Shown here piece by piece: positions 1-8,731 of a DNA stretch of 64,000 nucleotides; the stretch's first letter is position 1; each line of letters opens with the position of its first letter. The stretch is from M3007 sp964484205 (GTDB lineage Bacteria > Bacteroidota > Bacteroidia > Chitinophagales > Saprospiraceae), in the NCBI GenBank assembly GCA_964484205.1, contig CAZAEZ010000006.1, positions 1 to 64,000 of the forward strand. Direction: 5' to 3'. Under the pieces are notes generated by a model, which worked only from the letters and a program-made list of their open reading frames with translations, searched no databases and was not told where the DNA came from. Made by a program: the position numbers and the translations under genes.

Positions 1-55
1 AGACCTTCCAGGTTTGCGAAACCTGGAAGGTCTAACGGAAATGTCCAGTAGTATG
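1..55. mobile_element. MITE-like element B, copy 1 (left end outside window)
   Basis: Positions 1-33 are a perfect hairpin with 15-base arms (agaccttccaggttt) and a 3-base loop. Positions 41-55 carry atgtccagtagtatg, which is the right terminal inverted repeat of the complete copy at 14010-14094. The left terminal repeat would lie before base 1. The spacer between hairpin and terminal repeat is 7 bases here and 20 in the other copy, so the copies are related but not identical. No coding capacity is seen. Confidence 0.7.
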
Positions 56-79
56 GGGGGGAATACCATTAGACGTAAT

Positions 80-255
80 AACTCAAGTTGTGACCATCAA
101 TATCCTCACGAAGCAAATTGTTGGGACGCTATACGCCTATAGCGTCCCAACAATGGCGAATGGCGATTTTGGCACGCTATTCAACGAAATGCCGTTGTTG
201 GCATCCGCGCCAACGGCAGTTTCCCGATATAATTTAATAGGTCACAACTTGCGTT
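80..255. mobile_element. MITE-like element A, copy 1 (TIR AACTCAAGTTGTG)
   Basis: The left end reads aactcaagttgtgacca (80-96) and the right end ggtcacaacttgcgtt (240-255), an inverted repeat with one mismatch. The element is flanked on both sides by taat (76-79 and 256-259), a 4-bp target-site duplication. Inside is a perfect 17-bp-arm hairpin (117-154) and an imperfect hairpin around 189-218. Only the ends match the other two copies (20956-21339 and 28133-28285). A non-autonomous element mobilised in trans is the simplest reading. Confidence 0.75.
117..154. repeat. Perfect hairpin, 17-bp arms, 4-nt loop
   Basis: The left arm is attgttgggacgctata, the loop cgcc, and the right arm the exact reverse complement. 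It lies inside MITE-like element A copy 1 and has the same geometry as the hairpins at 1-33, 4623-4657, 14027-14059, 19404-19439 and 27669-27701. Confidence 0.85.
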
Positions 256-313
256 TAATAGAGTTCCATGCGCCCAAAAAAAATCATGCAAGCCCCAATA
301 ACGGGGGCCCTTG

Positions 314-321
314 TATATTTG
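314..321 (+). promoter_or_regulatory. Candidate Bacteroidota -7 box TATATTTG
   Basis: This is a perfect match to TAnnTTTG, 38 bases upstream of the sigma-factor start at 359. No clear -33 TTG element was found at the expected distance. Confidence 0.4.
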
Positions 322-358
322 CCCGTATTCCACCATCCCTCCTTCGTTTTTACTGTTC

Positions 359-1039
359 ATGACCGACGATCAACTGATTCAAATGCTCCGGCAAGGCGGC
401 CTGCCCCGCGAACGGGCCAACCGTTTTTTGCAGAACAAGTTTTTTTACCTGATCCGCCAGTTGGGCGTGCGGCAGCAACGGCTCTCCTACGACGAGGCAC
501 AAATGGCATTTGCCGATGCGCTTACCGAACTCGACTGGAAAGTCCGCCAGGGCGATGATATTGAAGACCTCGGGAAGATGATTTACACACTCACCCATCG
601 CCGGGGTGTTGACACGATTCGGAAGCGTACGACTAAAACGAATACAGAGCCTTTGAATAACCCGGTCTCCTCCTCGGCCCTGCCCGAGTGGTTTCTGGAT
701 GCCCTGCAAAATCTGGATGCCGATCATGTGCTGGGCCGTCTGATGCAGCATGAAAACGAACAGGAAAAACGCCAGCGGCAACTGCGCATCATGGCCTGTG
801 TGCTGAAAGCACTGGACCAACTACCCAAAAAACGGCGCAGCCTGCTGGTGCACAAACTGGACGGCTATGATTATGAAGAACTGACACAACTACACGGATT
901 CAAAACAGAACGCGTAGCCCATGAAATGGTATCCCGTGGTATGAATAGTTTACGCGACACCTTAAAAAATCTTTGTCAATTGGGAGAGCCGGTTTGCCAA
1001 GACCTGTGCAGCTGGCTCAACCGAAAAAACCAACTTTAA
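359..1039 (+). CDS. RNA polymerase sigma-70 family (ECF-like) sigma factor
   Basis: The 226-residue protein has a region-2-like N-terminal half: helical residues about 15-85, including the stretch ending in GVDTIRKR, which resembles the RNKAID.LRKR motif of ECF factors. A region-4-like helix-turn-helix follows at about residues 155-210 (LDQLPKKRRSLL, then YDYEELTQLHGF). The ATG at 359 is chosen because the longer reading has an unrelated N-terminus overlapping a -7 box. The next gene starts 5 bases after its stop and encodes a membrane protein, as expected for a sigma/anti-sigma pair. The region between sigma regions 2 and 4 is longer than in short ECF factors. The target regulon is unknown. 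Confidence 0.75.
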   Translation: MTDDQLIQMLRQGGLPRERANRFLQNKFFYLIRQLGVRQQRLSYDEAQMAFADALTELDWKVRQGDDIEDLGKMIYTLTHRRGVDTIRKRTTKTNTEPLNNPVSSSALPEWFLDALQNLDADHVLGRLMQHENEQEKRQRQLRIMACVLKALDQLPKKRRSLLVHKLDGYDYEELTQLHGFKTERVAHEMVSRGMNSLRDTLKNLCQLGEPVCQDLCSWLNRKNQL

Positions 1040-1044
1040 TCATC

Positions 1045-1884
1045 ATGGAAAACCCGCAACACGCATTGATTGAAAAATACCTCGACGGCGCCCTGCCACC
1101 CGGCGAACGTGCAGCCCTGGAGGCCCAACTGGCCGCCGACCCGGCGCTGGCCACTGAACTTCGCTTGCACGAAGCCGCCCGCGCCGCCGTGGAAGTACAG
1201 GCCATACTCGATCGGCGCAACCGCATTCAGCGCCGCGGCAAACAAATGCTGCTTTGGAAAAAATGGCAATGGCAGTTCCAGGATGCGCTCGAAGCCCTCT
1301 TCGTGCAAAAGCGCGACGATAGCCCCGGCCGGTTGCGTTGGGGGCTCATTGGCGGACTTAGCCTGGCTACCGCTGCCCTGGTCCTGTACCTGATCAACCC
1401 CGCACTCTTTTTTCCGGAAACAAACCAAAGCGGCACGCCGCAAGCCATTGCCCGGGAACAAGCCGCCGAAGCCTACGACACCTACTTCCAACGCCTCGAC
1501 CTGCGCAATACGCTCGGAACTTCCGACGCCGATACCCTTTTTCAAAGTGCCCAAAAAATGTACAGCGCGGGCAATTGCACCGCTGCCCTGGAAACATTGG
1601 AGACCTTGCTAACCGACGAAACCTTTGAACGCCGCCCCATGGCCCTGCTGCTCAAAGGAACCTGCCAACTGGACCAGGGCCAGGCTGAAGCCGCCCTCGA
1701 AACACTGCAACAAGTGCCACCCGCCGCTGCCGGCCTGCACCAGGACGCCCAATGGTACATCGCGCTGGCGTACCTGAAACTCGAACGCATGGACGATGCC
1801 GGCAGCCTCCTGCGCATGATCGCAGCAGATGCCCGGCACCGGCATAGCACGGAAGCGGGAAATTTGCTGAAAATGGGCAAATAG
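1045..1884 (+). CDS. Membrane-anchored TPR protein, putative anti-sigma partner
   Basis: This 279-residue protein follows the sigma-factor gene with a 5-base gap, so the two are probably co-transcribed. Residues about 1-60 form an acidic/alanine-rich helical segment of the kind found at the cytoplasmic end of anti-sigma proteins (EKYLDGALPPGERAALE), but no zinc-binding HXXXCXXC motif is present. One membrane helix lies at about 102-120 (LIGGLSLATAALVLYLI). The C-terminal 130 residues contain TPR-like repeats (CTAALETLETLL, AEAALETLQQ, AYLKLERMDDAGSLL), predicted to lie outside the cytoplasm. The anti-sigma role is inferred from gene order and architecture and is not proven by a diagnostic motif. 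Confidence 0.65.
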   Translation: MENPQHALIEKYLDGALPPGERAALEAQLAADPALATELRLHEAARAAVEVQAILDRRNRIQRRGKQMLLWKKWQWQFQDALEALFVQKRDDSPGRLRWGLIGGLSLATAALVLYLINPALFFPETNQSGTPQAIAREQAAEAYDTYFQRLDLRNTLGTSDADTLFQSAQKMYSAGNCTAALETLETLLTDETFERRPMALLLKGTCQLDQGQAEAALETLQQVPPAAAGLHQDAQWYIALAYLKLERMDDAGSLLRMIAADARHRHSTEAGNLLKMGK

Positions 1885-1898
1885 CAATGGCCCAAGAC

Positions 1899-4532
1899 TT
1901 ACCGCTCAACCACCAGTTTTCGTACCACGGCCTGCCCCTCGGCCTGTACCCGTACCAGGTAAATGCCCGGTGGTACATTGGCCAAAATGAGTTCCGTAGA
2001 AAATTGTTCGGTATGCAACTGGCCGGTTTCCCAAAGGGTGCGTCCCGTAAGATCGAGTAGTTGCACCCGTACGTCGACCGGCCGTTCAAACGCAGCCGAT
2101 ACCGTAGCCGATCCGACGGCCGGGTTGGGGAACAGCTGCAGGCTGGTCAGCGCATCGATCGAGCGCACCGGGGTGCTTACCGGACCGATGTTGATGTTGT
2201 CGAGATCGAAGTAAAAATCGCCGGCGCCCCAGGTCCCGCGAAAGCGAATATTTATGCCCTGGCCGGCGTAGTCGCCCAGACCAACCACCACGGTTTTCAA
2301 GCCTGTGCCGGGCGTATGATTGCTGTTGTCAATGGTGTGCAGCGTCTGGAACGTTTCGCCGCAGTCGGTCGACACCAGCACCTCAAATTTTGTTCCTCCG
2401 GTTAAAATCGTGGGAATCATACCGCCACCGTTAAAATTGGTGATCCGGTAGTCAAAACGCAGGGAGTCGGTCGGCGCGACAAAACCCAGCCGCGGCAGGT
2501 TGGTAATGGAAACCGGATTGAATTCATACAGATTTACAGCCAGTACCTGGGAAATATTGTTGTGGCCATTGGAGATGAAGCCGTTGGTGGCCCAGCCCGG
2601 AAGCAGCAGGCCACTTTCAAAATTTTCATGGAGCGGTAGCGGCGCCGGCAGGTGATTGACGGTATGAACGGCCGAGCTGTCGTTGGATGGGTTTTGCTCG
2701 CCGGCCAGCACCGTCCAGGCCTGAATGGCAAACACGCCGTCGCGACTGTCGAAGGTTTGGTTAAACGTATACTCCAGCACGTCGTCGGGGTTCAGGGTGA
2801 TTGGCCCCAGATTTTCGATAACCGGCGCCGTGCCGTTGAGCGAATATCCTACCTGAAACACCGTTTGCGGTTGCGCACCAAAATTGGCGATGCGGAAGAC
2901 CACCGCGTCGTCGGCCAGGCCACACTCCAGGTCATCCGTCAGGGTGGCCACACCGATGCCCGCCAGGTCGTTTGCCACCGGCAGGTAAATCCGAACGTCA
3001 TCGATGCCGATACCTTCGCCCTGCACAAAATCGTCGGCGCTGAACACAAACCGCAAATGCACCCGGGCTTCGCCGCCTACCCCGTCGAGCCGGTGGCGGG
3101 CCGTCAGCCAACCATCGCTGTTGCCGGCCCAAACTTCACCCAGATCGGTGAATGTGTTTTCATAATTGTACCAGTTCAGACCTTCGTCGATGGCGCCCAC
3201 TTTCAGCCAGTTGGCGCCGTCGTCGAGCGACATTTCCAGCCAGCCGCCGTCAAACTCGAGCTCGGTGTCGTAGTTCAGCGAGAATTCCAGCACGGGGTCT
3301 TCCGTCAGGTCGCTAAAGTCGAAGCAGGGTGAGTACAGGTAGGAAAACTCGTCGAGGTTGTATGCCCCACTGAGGTTGGTCACCCAGGCATTCTGGCCAC
3401 TGGCCGCTGTCGAAATCACGCTGCCGGCCGGTTGGCCAAAAGCCCAGGAAGCATCGGTATCCACGGTGTCGGGTTTGCCGGCATACCAGCCGCCCGACCA
3501 GGTTTCAAAATTTTGATAGTAGGGCGCCACCAGGCGGTTGACGACGTAGTAATAAAACGTGTCGTTGGCCGGGAACTCATCCGTGTCCAGTTCGGCCCAC
3601 ACGGCGATCCGGTATTCGCCCGGTTGGGAAAAATCGTACTGTGTTTCAAATTCGATGATCTCGGTGCTGTCTTTGCCCAAAATATCGGTGTACAGGCCGT
3701 CTTGCGGAAACGGAATACCGACGGCGATGCCGTTGACACTGTATTTGTAGCGCACCAGCGATTGCGGTTTTGCGCCGAAATTGCTCAGGGCAAAACTTAC
3801 GGTTTCAACCCCGAGGTCGCAGCTGTTTTGCGGGCTGACTACTGCACTGACGCCCACGTCATTCGAGCGGTAAGTTTCAAAAGTAAAAGGCCCGACCAGG
3901 GCGCCGGCATCGCCGTTAAGGCAATCTTGCTGTACATAAAAATCGTACAGCGTTTTTTTCTGTAAACCGGTGATCGTCACTTTGGGCGTGGTTACGTACA
4001 ACGTATCCCCGGCGCCGGCGCTAAACCCGGCTGGGCCGTACACCACCCACCAACCGTCGGGGATGCTGGTGCCGATGCCCGGCGTCCAGCGGACTTTGGC
4101 GCGGTCGTCGTACACATTTTCGATTTGCACATTTTGGGGTTTTATGCAGGCCACGCAGGCGACGGGTTCGGAATAATTCACCCCCGCTGCCGGTTCGGTA
4201 ATTTCAAAAACTACTTCGCCGTCGTTGTTCAGCAGAGTGTACGACACCTCGTAGTCAAAACCGCCCGCTGCCCAGCTCAGGGTCAGCGGCAGCCCGTCGG
4301 TGACGCTGAAGGTGACGGTGCTGTCGGTGCCATTACCCAGGACATCGACATCGACCAGGGAAAACATATACGTGGAGGCGCCGTTGGTCACGGTGAGCAC
4401 CCCGCCGTTCCAGCCGTCGCCGAAGTCGTCGTGCATGTTCAACTGGTAGGTGCATTGCTGCGCCCGGGCGGCCTGGGCAGTTAAAAAGCAAAGAAAAAAG
4501 AAGGCGAAAAAGCGGAGTATCGTATTTTTCAT
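1899..4532 (-). CDS. Secreted T9SS type A sorting-domain surface protein
   Basis: The 877-residue protein has a typical signal peptide (MKNTILRFFAFFFLCF...AQAARAQ). Its modules are a Gly/Asp-rich domain (CTYQLNMHDDFGDGWNG), a fibronectin-III-like segment near residue 135, CARDB-like segments starting DVGVSAVV, and an adhesin/MAM-like jelly-roll with the WAFGQP...SYLYSPCFDF pattern. The last ~85 residues are a T9SS type A sorting domain (LQLFPNPAVGSATV ... PPGIYLVRVQAEGQ), which in this phylum directs outer-membrane passage and surface attachment. The ATG at 4532 is preferred because it opens the signal peptide and sits just after a -7 box. The ligand or substrate cannot be told; an adhesive role is likely. 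Confidence 0.85.
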   Translation of the reverse strand: MKNTILRFFAFFFLCFLTAQAARAQQCTYQLNMHDDFGDGWNGGVLTVTNGASTYMFSLVDVDVLGNGTDSTVTFSVTDGLPLTLSWAAGGFDYEVSYTLLNNDGEVVFEITEPAAGVNYSEPVACVACIKPQNVQIENVYDDRAKVRWTPGIGTSIPDGWWVVYGPAGFSAGAGDTLYVTTPKVTITGLQKKTLYDFYVQQDCLNGDAGALVGPFTFETYRSNDVGVSAVVSPQNSCDLGVETVSFALSNFGAKPQSLVRYKYSVNGIAVGIPFPQDGLYTDILGKDSTEIIEFETQYDFSQPGEYRIAVWAELDTDEFPANDTFYYYVVNRLVAPYYQNFETWSGGWYAGKPDTVDTDASWAFGQPAGSVISTAASGQNAWVTNLSGAYNLDEFSYLYSPCFDFSDLTEDPVLEFSLNYDTELEFDGGWLEMSLDDGANWLKVGAIDEGLNWYNYENTFTDLGEVWAGNSDGWLTARHRLDGVGGEARVHLRFVFSADDFVQGEGIGIDDVRIYLPVANDLAGIGVATLTDDLECGLADDAVVFRIANFGAQPQTVFQVGYSLNGTAPVIENLGPITLNPDDVLEYTFNQTFDSRDGVFAIQAWTVLAGEQNPSNDSSAVHTVNHLPAPLPLHENFESGLLLPGWATNGFISNGHNNISQVLAVNLYEFNPVSITNLPRLGFVAPTDSLRFDYRITNFNGGGMIPTILTGGTKFEVLVSTDCGETFQTLHTIDNSNHTPGTGLKTVVVGLGDYAGQGINIRFRGTWGAGDFYFDLDNINIGPVSTPVRSIDALTSLQLFPNPAVGSATVSAAFERPVDVRVQLLDLTGRTLWETGQLHTEQFSTELILANVPPGIYLVRVQAEGQAVVRKLVVER

Positions 4533-4552
4533 ATGCGTGCGGATTGAATTTC

Positions 4553-4560
4553 CAAAGATA
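4553..4560 (-). promoter_or_regulatory. Candidate -7 box TATCTTTG for the T9SS protein gene
   Basis: Read on the minus strand this is a perfect TAnnTTTG, 20 bases upstream of the ATG at 4532. No convincing -33 element was found. Confidence 0.45.
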
Positions 4561-4622
4561 GGCCTGTGGGGGAAAAGATTAATCTGTTGGGTCAAATTTG
4601 CGGTTTTTGGCATTTCTGCGGG

Positions 4623-4657
4623 TACTCGTCCTACGACTCAAAGTCGTAGGACGAGTA
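4623..4657. repeat. Perfect hairpin, 16-bp arms, 3-nt loop
   Basis: The left arm is tactcgtcctacgact, the loop caa, and the right arm the exact reverse complement. It lies between the divergent starts of the T9SS gene (4532, minus) and bshA (4825, plus), so it cannot be an ordinary terminator for either. There is no adjoining T-tract. Confidence 0.85.
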
Positions 4658-4824
4658 AGATACCTCCGTGGTGAATAATTGGAACTACCGGCCAAAACGG
4701 CTAACAATACCCTATCCCTGAACCCCATTTTCCCCAACATCGTCGGTTTCTCTGACCTTTTCCGGATTTTCGTTGTTTATTCGTGTGCAACAGGATTTAA
4801 TCGTATCAGCAGGAATCAGAAAAC

Positions 4825-5967
4825 ATGAAAATCGGCATCGTTTGTTACCCGACCTACGGCGGCTCCGGCGTGATCGCCACCGAACTGGGCCTGGGTCTGG
4901 CCCGCAAAGGCCATGAAGTACATTTCATCACCTACCGCCGCCCCGTACGCCTCGCGCATTTCCACGAAAATGTGTTTTACCACGAAGTGGATAGCGACGA
5001 CTACCCCCTCTTCGAATACCCGCCCTACGACACGGCGTTGGCCTCCACCATTGTGGATGTAGTCCGCTACCAAAACCTGGATTTGCTCCACGTGCACTAC
5101 GCCATCCCGCATGCCGCAGTGGCCTACATGGCAAAAAAAATTTTGCTCACCCAGGGCCGCTATTTGCCCGTGGTGACTACCCTGCACGGAACCGACATCA
5201 CCCTGGTGGGCAACAACCGCGCTTTCGCGCCGGTCGTGGAGTTCAGCATCAACAAAAGCGACGGGGTGACCACGGTTTCTCAAAGCCTCAAGGATGATAC
5301 CCAACGCCTGTTCAACATCGAGCGGGATATCCGGGTGATCTATAACTTCATCGACTTTGAGCGCTTTCGGAAGGTCGACAAAGACCATTTCAAAAAAATT
5401 CTGGCGCCCGACGGCGAGCGTATCCTCGCCCACACCTCCAATTTCCGGAAGGTGAAACGGGTGGAAGACGTCGTGCATATTTTCAAAAAAGTACACGACC
5501 TGGTCCCCTCCAAATTGCTCATGATCGGCGACGGCCCCGAACGGCAAAACACTGAACGGCTCTGCCGCCAGTTGGGCATGTGCGACGACGTGCGCTTCCT
5601 GGGCAAGCAAGACGCCATTGAAGAATTATTGGCCATTTGCGACCTGTTCCTAATTCCCTCCGAGAGCGAAAGTTTCGGCCTGGCCGCCCTGGAAGCCATG
5701 GCTTGCGAAGTGCCGGTCATTTCTTCCAATGCCGGCGGTTTGCCGGAAGTCAATGAACACGGGGTGACGGGCTTCACCAGCGACCCGGGCAACATCGACG
5801 AGATGGCGCGCTATGCCATCGATTTGTTGCAAAACGACGCCTTGCTCCAGCAATTCCGCCAAAATGCGCTGGCACAGGCCAAACGCTTCGACCTGAACAA
5901 TATCCTGCCCGACTACGAGGCGTACTACGAAGAAGTGCTGGAACGCAGCGTGGTAAAAGTGGAATGA
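4825..5967 (+). CDS. bshA: N-acetyl-alpha-D-glucosaminyl L-malate synthase BshA
   Basis: This GT-B family 4 glycosyltransferase transfers GlcNAc from UDP-GlcNAc to L-malate in the first step of bacillithiol synthesis. The 380-residue length is normal for BshA. Visible signatures are the N-terminal glycine-rich loop (YPTYGGSGVIATELG, about 8-22), the LHGTDITL motif, and the nucleotide-sugar site SESESFGLAALEAMACEVPV, with the two glutamates of the EX7E motif. The gene overlaps the HemC-like gene by 4 bases (ATGA), so the two should be translationally coupled. The later genes bshB and bshC are not in this window. Confidence 0.95.
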   Translation: MKIGIVCYPTYGGSGVIATELGLGLARKGHEVHFITYRRPVRLAHFHENVFYHEVDSDDYPLFEYPPYDTALASTIVDVVRYQNLDLLHVHYAIPHAAVAYMAKKILLTQGRYLPVVTTLHGTDITLVGNNRAFAPVVEFSINKSDGVTTVSQSLKDDTQRLFNIERDIRVIYNFIDFERFRKVDKDHFKKILAPDGERILAHTSNFRKVKRVEDVVHIFKKVHDLVPSKLLMIGDGPERQNTERLCRQLGMCDDVRFLGKQDAIEELLAICDLFLIPSESESFGLAALEAMACEVPVISSNAGGLPEVNEHGVTGFTSDPGNIDEMARYAIDLLQNDALLQQFRQNALAQAKRFDLNNILPDYEAYYEEVLERSVVKVE

Positions 5968-6770
5968 ATCCTATGCTAAAAATTGGAGTCCCGGACGATA
6001 CGCTTGCCCGCCGGCAGGCCGCCTTTACCCAAACTGAATTGCAACGCATCGGCGTGGCCAGCGAAATCGTCCTCCTCGACGACGTCGAAGCGGCGCTCCT
6101 GCGCGGTGCGGCTCAGCTAAGCGCAGGGCCCATGCACCGGCTGTCCGTTGCACAACCTGAGGGCCTGGTGATCACCGCTGTTTCCCGGCGCGCCAATCCC
6201 GCCGATCTGCTGGTGGTCCGGCCCGAAGCGGTGGATAAAACACAGATTTTCCGGTTGAAAAAAGGCGCGGCGGTTAACACATCGAGCGTCCGGCGCAAAA
6301 CCCAGTTGCTGGATATCCGGCCCGATGTCGACGTTCACTCAACCCCCGGCGATCTCCAACAGCTGCACACCGGCGCCGCCGACGCCATTTTTCTGGAAGC
6401 CGCCACCGTACAAGCGCTGAATATGGACCTTGCGGGCCTGGAAGTGCTCGAATTGCACCCGCGCGAATTTGTTCCCGCCCCGGCCCAGGGGGTGCTGGCC
6501 TGGCTGACCCACCGCGACGATCTGCCTACCCGCCGCCTGCTCAAACAACTCCATCACGCCGAGGTATCGGCGCTGACCAATGTCGAACGCAAGGTGGTGC
6601 AACTGCTCGATGGCGAACCATCACTGGGCGCGTATGTCGAACGCGATGCTGCCGGAAACTACCATGCATTTGCCGTCGCTGAACGGAACGGAGTATTGCA
6701 GCGCGCCCGGCTTTCGCAAAGTACCAATGCCGGCCTGGCGGAAAAGCTGGCGGCGCAGTTGCAGGGGTAG
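5964..6770 (+). CDS. Degenerate hydroxymethylbilane synthase (HemC)-like protein
   Basis: This 268-residue protein is recognisable as porphobilinogen deaminase by NTSSVRRKTQLL (105-116; family GTSSLRRxAQL), the following RPDV, and VPAPAQGVLAW (170-180; family VPAPGQGALA). It is shorter than the usual ~310 residues and lacks the key functional residues. The loop that carries the dipyrromethane-cofactor cysteine (family GGCxxPIG) reads LLDGEPSLGAY with no Cys. The VHSMKD loop with the catalytic Asp reads SAGPMHRLSV, and the N-terminal GTRxSxLA motif reads GVPDDTLA. It overlaps bshA by 4 bases. It is probably not a working deaminase, although the frame is intact. ATG alternatives exist at residues 1 and 4. 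Confidence 0.75.
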   Translation: MNPMLKIGVPDDTLARRQAAFTQTELQRIGVASEIVLLDDVEAALLRGAAQLSAGPMHRLSVAQPEGLVITAVSRRANPADLLVVRPEAVDKTQIFRLKKGAAVNTSSVRRKTQLLDIRPDVDVHSTPGDLQQLHTGAADAIFLEAATVQALNMDLAGLEVLELHPREFVPAPAQGVLAWLTHRDDLPTRRLLKQLHHAEVSALTNVERKVVQLLDGEPSLGAYVERDAAGNYHAFAVAERNGVLQRARLSQSTNAGLAEKLAAQLQG

Positions 6771-6782
6771 TCGTCGTATTTA

Positions 6783-7580
6783 TTAAGTGGATTTCTCTCC
6801 GCCTCCAAACACCAACAGAACATGGTCCGCCCCGTAGGCCCATAAACGCCCGCGACATTTTTTTTCTAAAAAATTCAAACTGCGCAACAACCCGGGCCTG
6901 CGGCCAAACCAGGGATCGAGATACGATGGCGGCAGCCAAAACCCGACAGGCTGCACGGTTTGCAGGGCAAGGCCGGGGAAAAACCGGCTGAATTCCGCCG
7001 GGGCGTAGTACCAGGTTGGAACCAGGTTCCCAACACCCAACGGCGCATTCACCGGGCCGCCGCGCCAGCGCCGGATCGCCCTCCTGAACTGGCCTTTCAG
7101 ACTGAAATACAGCGTTTCCCACCAACAAAAACGGCCCATGATCACGGCGACAAACAAGCTGCCGGGCCGGAGCAGGCCGGGAATGGCCGCGCCCAGTTTT
7201 TCCAGGGCATCGGGTGCCAAACAGTTCAGGCCGCCAAAATTGGAAAAAACCAGGTCGAACCGGGGCAGACCGGGGGGTAAATCCTGGAGATCAAGCCGTT
7301 GGGTTTGAATGCGGTGCTGCTGGTTTTTTGCCCGGACTTTTTCTGCCGTGATGCACAGCATTTCCGTTGAATTGTCGGTGGCGAGCACCGTGCAGCCTTG
7401 CTCAGCCAGCCAAATTGCATCGGCGCCGGTGCCGCAGTTTATTTCGAGCACCGCAGTACCGGGTTGAATTTTTTCCTGCAGGTAATCCTGCACGACTGCC
7501 CGTTGCAGGCGGCCGACAGCCGTGTGGGTGAATTGCGCATCGTATGCAGCGGCAATCGGGTCGAAGTTGGCAGGCGGCAT
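6783..7580 (-). CDS. Class I SAM-dependent methyltransferase
   Basis: The 265-residue protein has a Rossmann-type methyltransferase core. Motif I is VLEINCGTGADAIWLAEQG (about 44-62), followed by an acidic residue after the second strand (LATDNSTEML), the motif II-like LDLQDLPP, and DLVFSNFGGLNCL. The C-terminal 100 residues (many Trp/Pro/Gly) are not a family signature known to me, and no substrate can be assigned. It starts 5 bases after the stop of the upstream NAD(P)-binding protein gene and is probably in the same transcript. Confidence 0.8.
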   Translation of the reverse strand: MPPANFDPIAAAYDAQFTHTAVGRLQRAVVQDYLQEKIQPGTAVLEINCGTGADAIWLAEQGCTVLATDNSTEMLCITAEKVRAKNQQHRIQTQRLDLQDLPPGLPRFDLVFSNFGGLNCLAPDALEKLGAAIPGLLRPGSLFVAVIMGRFCWWETLYFSLKGQFRRAIRRWRGGPVNAPLGVGNLVPTWYYAPAEFSRFFPGLALQTVQPVGFWLPPSYLDPWFGRRPGLLRSLNFLEKKCRGRLWAYGADHVLLVFGGGEKST

Positions 7581-7585
7581 GTTGT

Positions 7586-8269
7586 TCAGGATTTCCGAAG
7601 TGCCGCCAGTTTATTGATATCCCCGTTCTCCAGCACCGGCTTGGCATATCCATGCAACACGGCGTTGATCATCGCCTGCCCGATGCGCACCGAGGTGGTA
7701 ATCGAATTGGGGAAAACCACTTTCAGCAAGGCAATCACTGGGCTGAGCGCGACGTACATAAAATTCACCAGGCCCGACTTGGCTTTTACCCCGCGCAAGG
7801 GCTGAATGACCCCGGGCCGGAACATGTAGGCCGCCTTAAACGGCATTGCCCGGATCGCATTTTCGGTTTTGCCTTTGATGTTTGCCCAGGCCAGCCGGCT
7901 CTGCTCGCTGCTCGCCGTGCCGGCGCCGCTGACGTAACAAAATGTCATGTCCGGATTGAGTTCCAAAAGCGTTTCGGCGAAATGCAGGGTAAGCGTGTAG
8001 GTGATTTTTTCGTAAGCTTCATCGGGCAGACCCACAGAAGAAATGCCCAGGCAAAAAAAACAGGCGTTATAGCCCTGCAAGTCCTGCCGTATGGCCGACA
8101 GGTCGTAAAAATCTTTGTGGACGATTTCCCGGAGTTTCGGGTGTTGTATTCCCAGGGGCTGCCGGTTGATGACCAGAACGGATTCAACGGCAGGACTGTC
8201 CAGGCATTCCAGCAGTACGCCTTTGCCGACCATGCCGGTTGTGCCTGTGATAATCGGTTTTAGTTTCAT
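7586..8269 (-). CDS. NAD(P)-binding Rossmann / NAD-dependent epimerase-like protein
   Basis: The 227-residue protein starts with a nucleotide-binding TGxxGxxG loop (ITGTTGMVGKGVLLEC, about 7-22). It continues as an atypical short-chain dehydrogenase with a YVSGAGTASSEQSR segment (about 110-123) and a conserved C-terminal FRPGVIQP. Proteins of this build are annotated as epimerases or NmrA-like NAD(P)H-binding proteins, and the substrate is not predictable. It begins a minus-strand run with the methyltransferase (5-base gap). The preceding gene ends 27 bases upstream. Confidence 0.75.
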   Translation of the reverse strand: MKLKPIITGTTGMVGKGVLLECLDSPAVESVLVINRQPLGIQHPKLREIVHKDFYDLSAIRQDLQGYNACFFCLGISSVGLPDEAYEKITYTLTLHFAETLLELNPDMTFCYVSGAGTASSEQSRLAWANIKGKTENAIRAMPFKAAYMFRPGVIQPLRGVKAKSGLVNFMYVALSPVIALLKVVFPNSITTSVRIGQAMINAVLHGYAKPVLENGDINKLAALRKS

Positions 8270-8296
8270 CGTTATAATCTTTTTTGTAGCCGCCGG

Positions 8297-8731
8297 TCAT
8301 TCCCATCGGATTGACTCCGCCTTCAAACTCGCGCAAACCGGCCCGCCTTTTTTATCGGTCATTTTGATGTGCGCCCGCACTGGTTTTTGTTGCTGCATCG
8401 ACAAGTCGATTTGCTCCCAATCCAAAGCATTCAGTTTGATTTTTGCCCGCCGGAAGCGGTGGATGATTGAGCCCACTTTTGCATACCAAACAAGGTAGAG
8501 AAATTTATCGCCACTGGTTCCAAACACATAAGGACCGGTAAAGTTAGGCCTGCCGTCTTTACCGGTGGAGCATGTAACGGGTATCTGAAAAGTGGCCCTG
8601 ACGCTGTTGCCGGGTGTTTCGGATTCAATATCCTCCCGGTTTTGTACGCCGACAAAAATATTTTCCAGGGCTTCAAACCGAGCGCCCGGGAAGTCGGTGC
8701 AGTGCAATTCGATCAGCAGTTCGGTTTTCAT
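8297..8731 (-). CDS. Hypothetical protein, possible DUF5990 family
   Basis: This 144-residue soluble protein has no signal peptide or membrane helix. It contains an ATFQIPVTC strand and a GRPNFTGPYVFGTSGDKFLYLVW segment followed by basic residues (HRFRRAKIKLN), a layout I associate weakly with DUF5990 proteins. Its start overlaps the end of the SnoaL-like gene by 4 bases (8728-8731), which indicates coupled translation. Function unknown. Confidence 0.6.
   Translation of the reverse strand: MKTELLIELHCTDFPGARFEALENIFVGVQNREDIESETPGNSVRATFQIPVTCSTGKDGRPNFTGPYVFGTSGDKFLYLVWYAKVGSIIHRFRRAKIKLNALDWEQIDLSMQQQKPVRAHIKMTDKKGGPVCASLKAESIRWE

Noticed and set aside
90..362. 90-codon open frame in the first 400 bases
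   Set aside because: It lies across MITE-like element A, its translation resembles no protein, and it overlaps the real sigma-factor promoter.
4623..4657. Hairpin read as a terminator
   Set aside because: It lies between two divergent gene starts and lacks a T-run, so it was recorded as a repeat.
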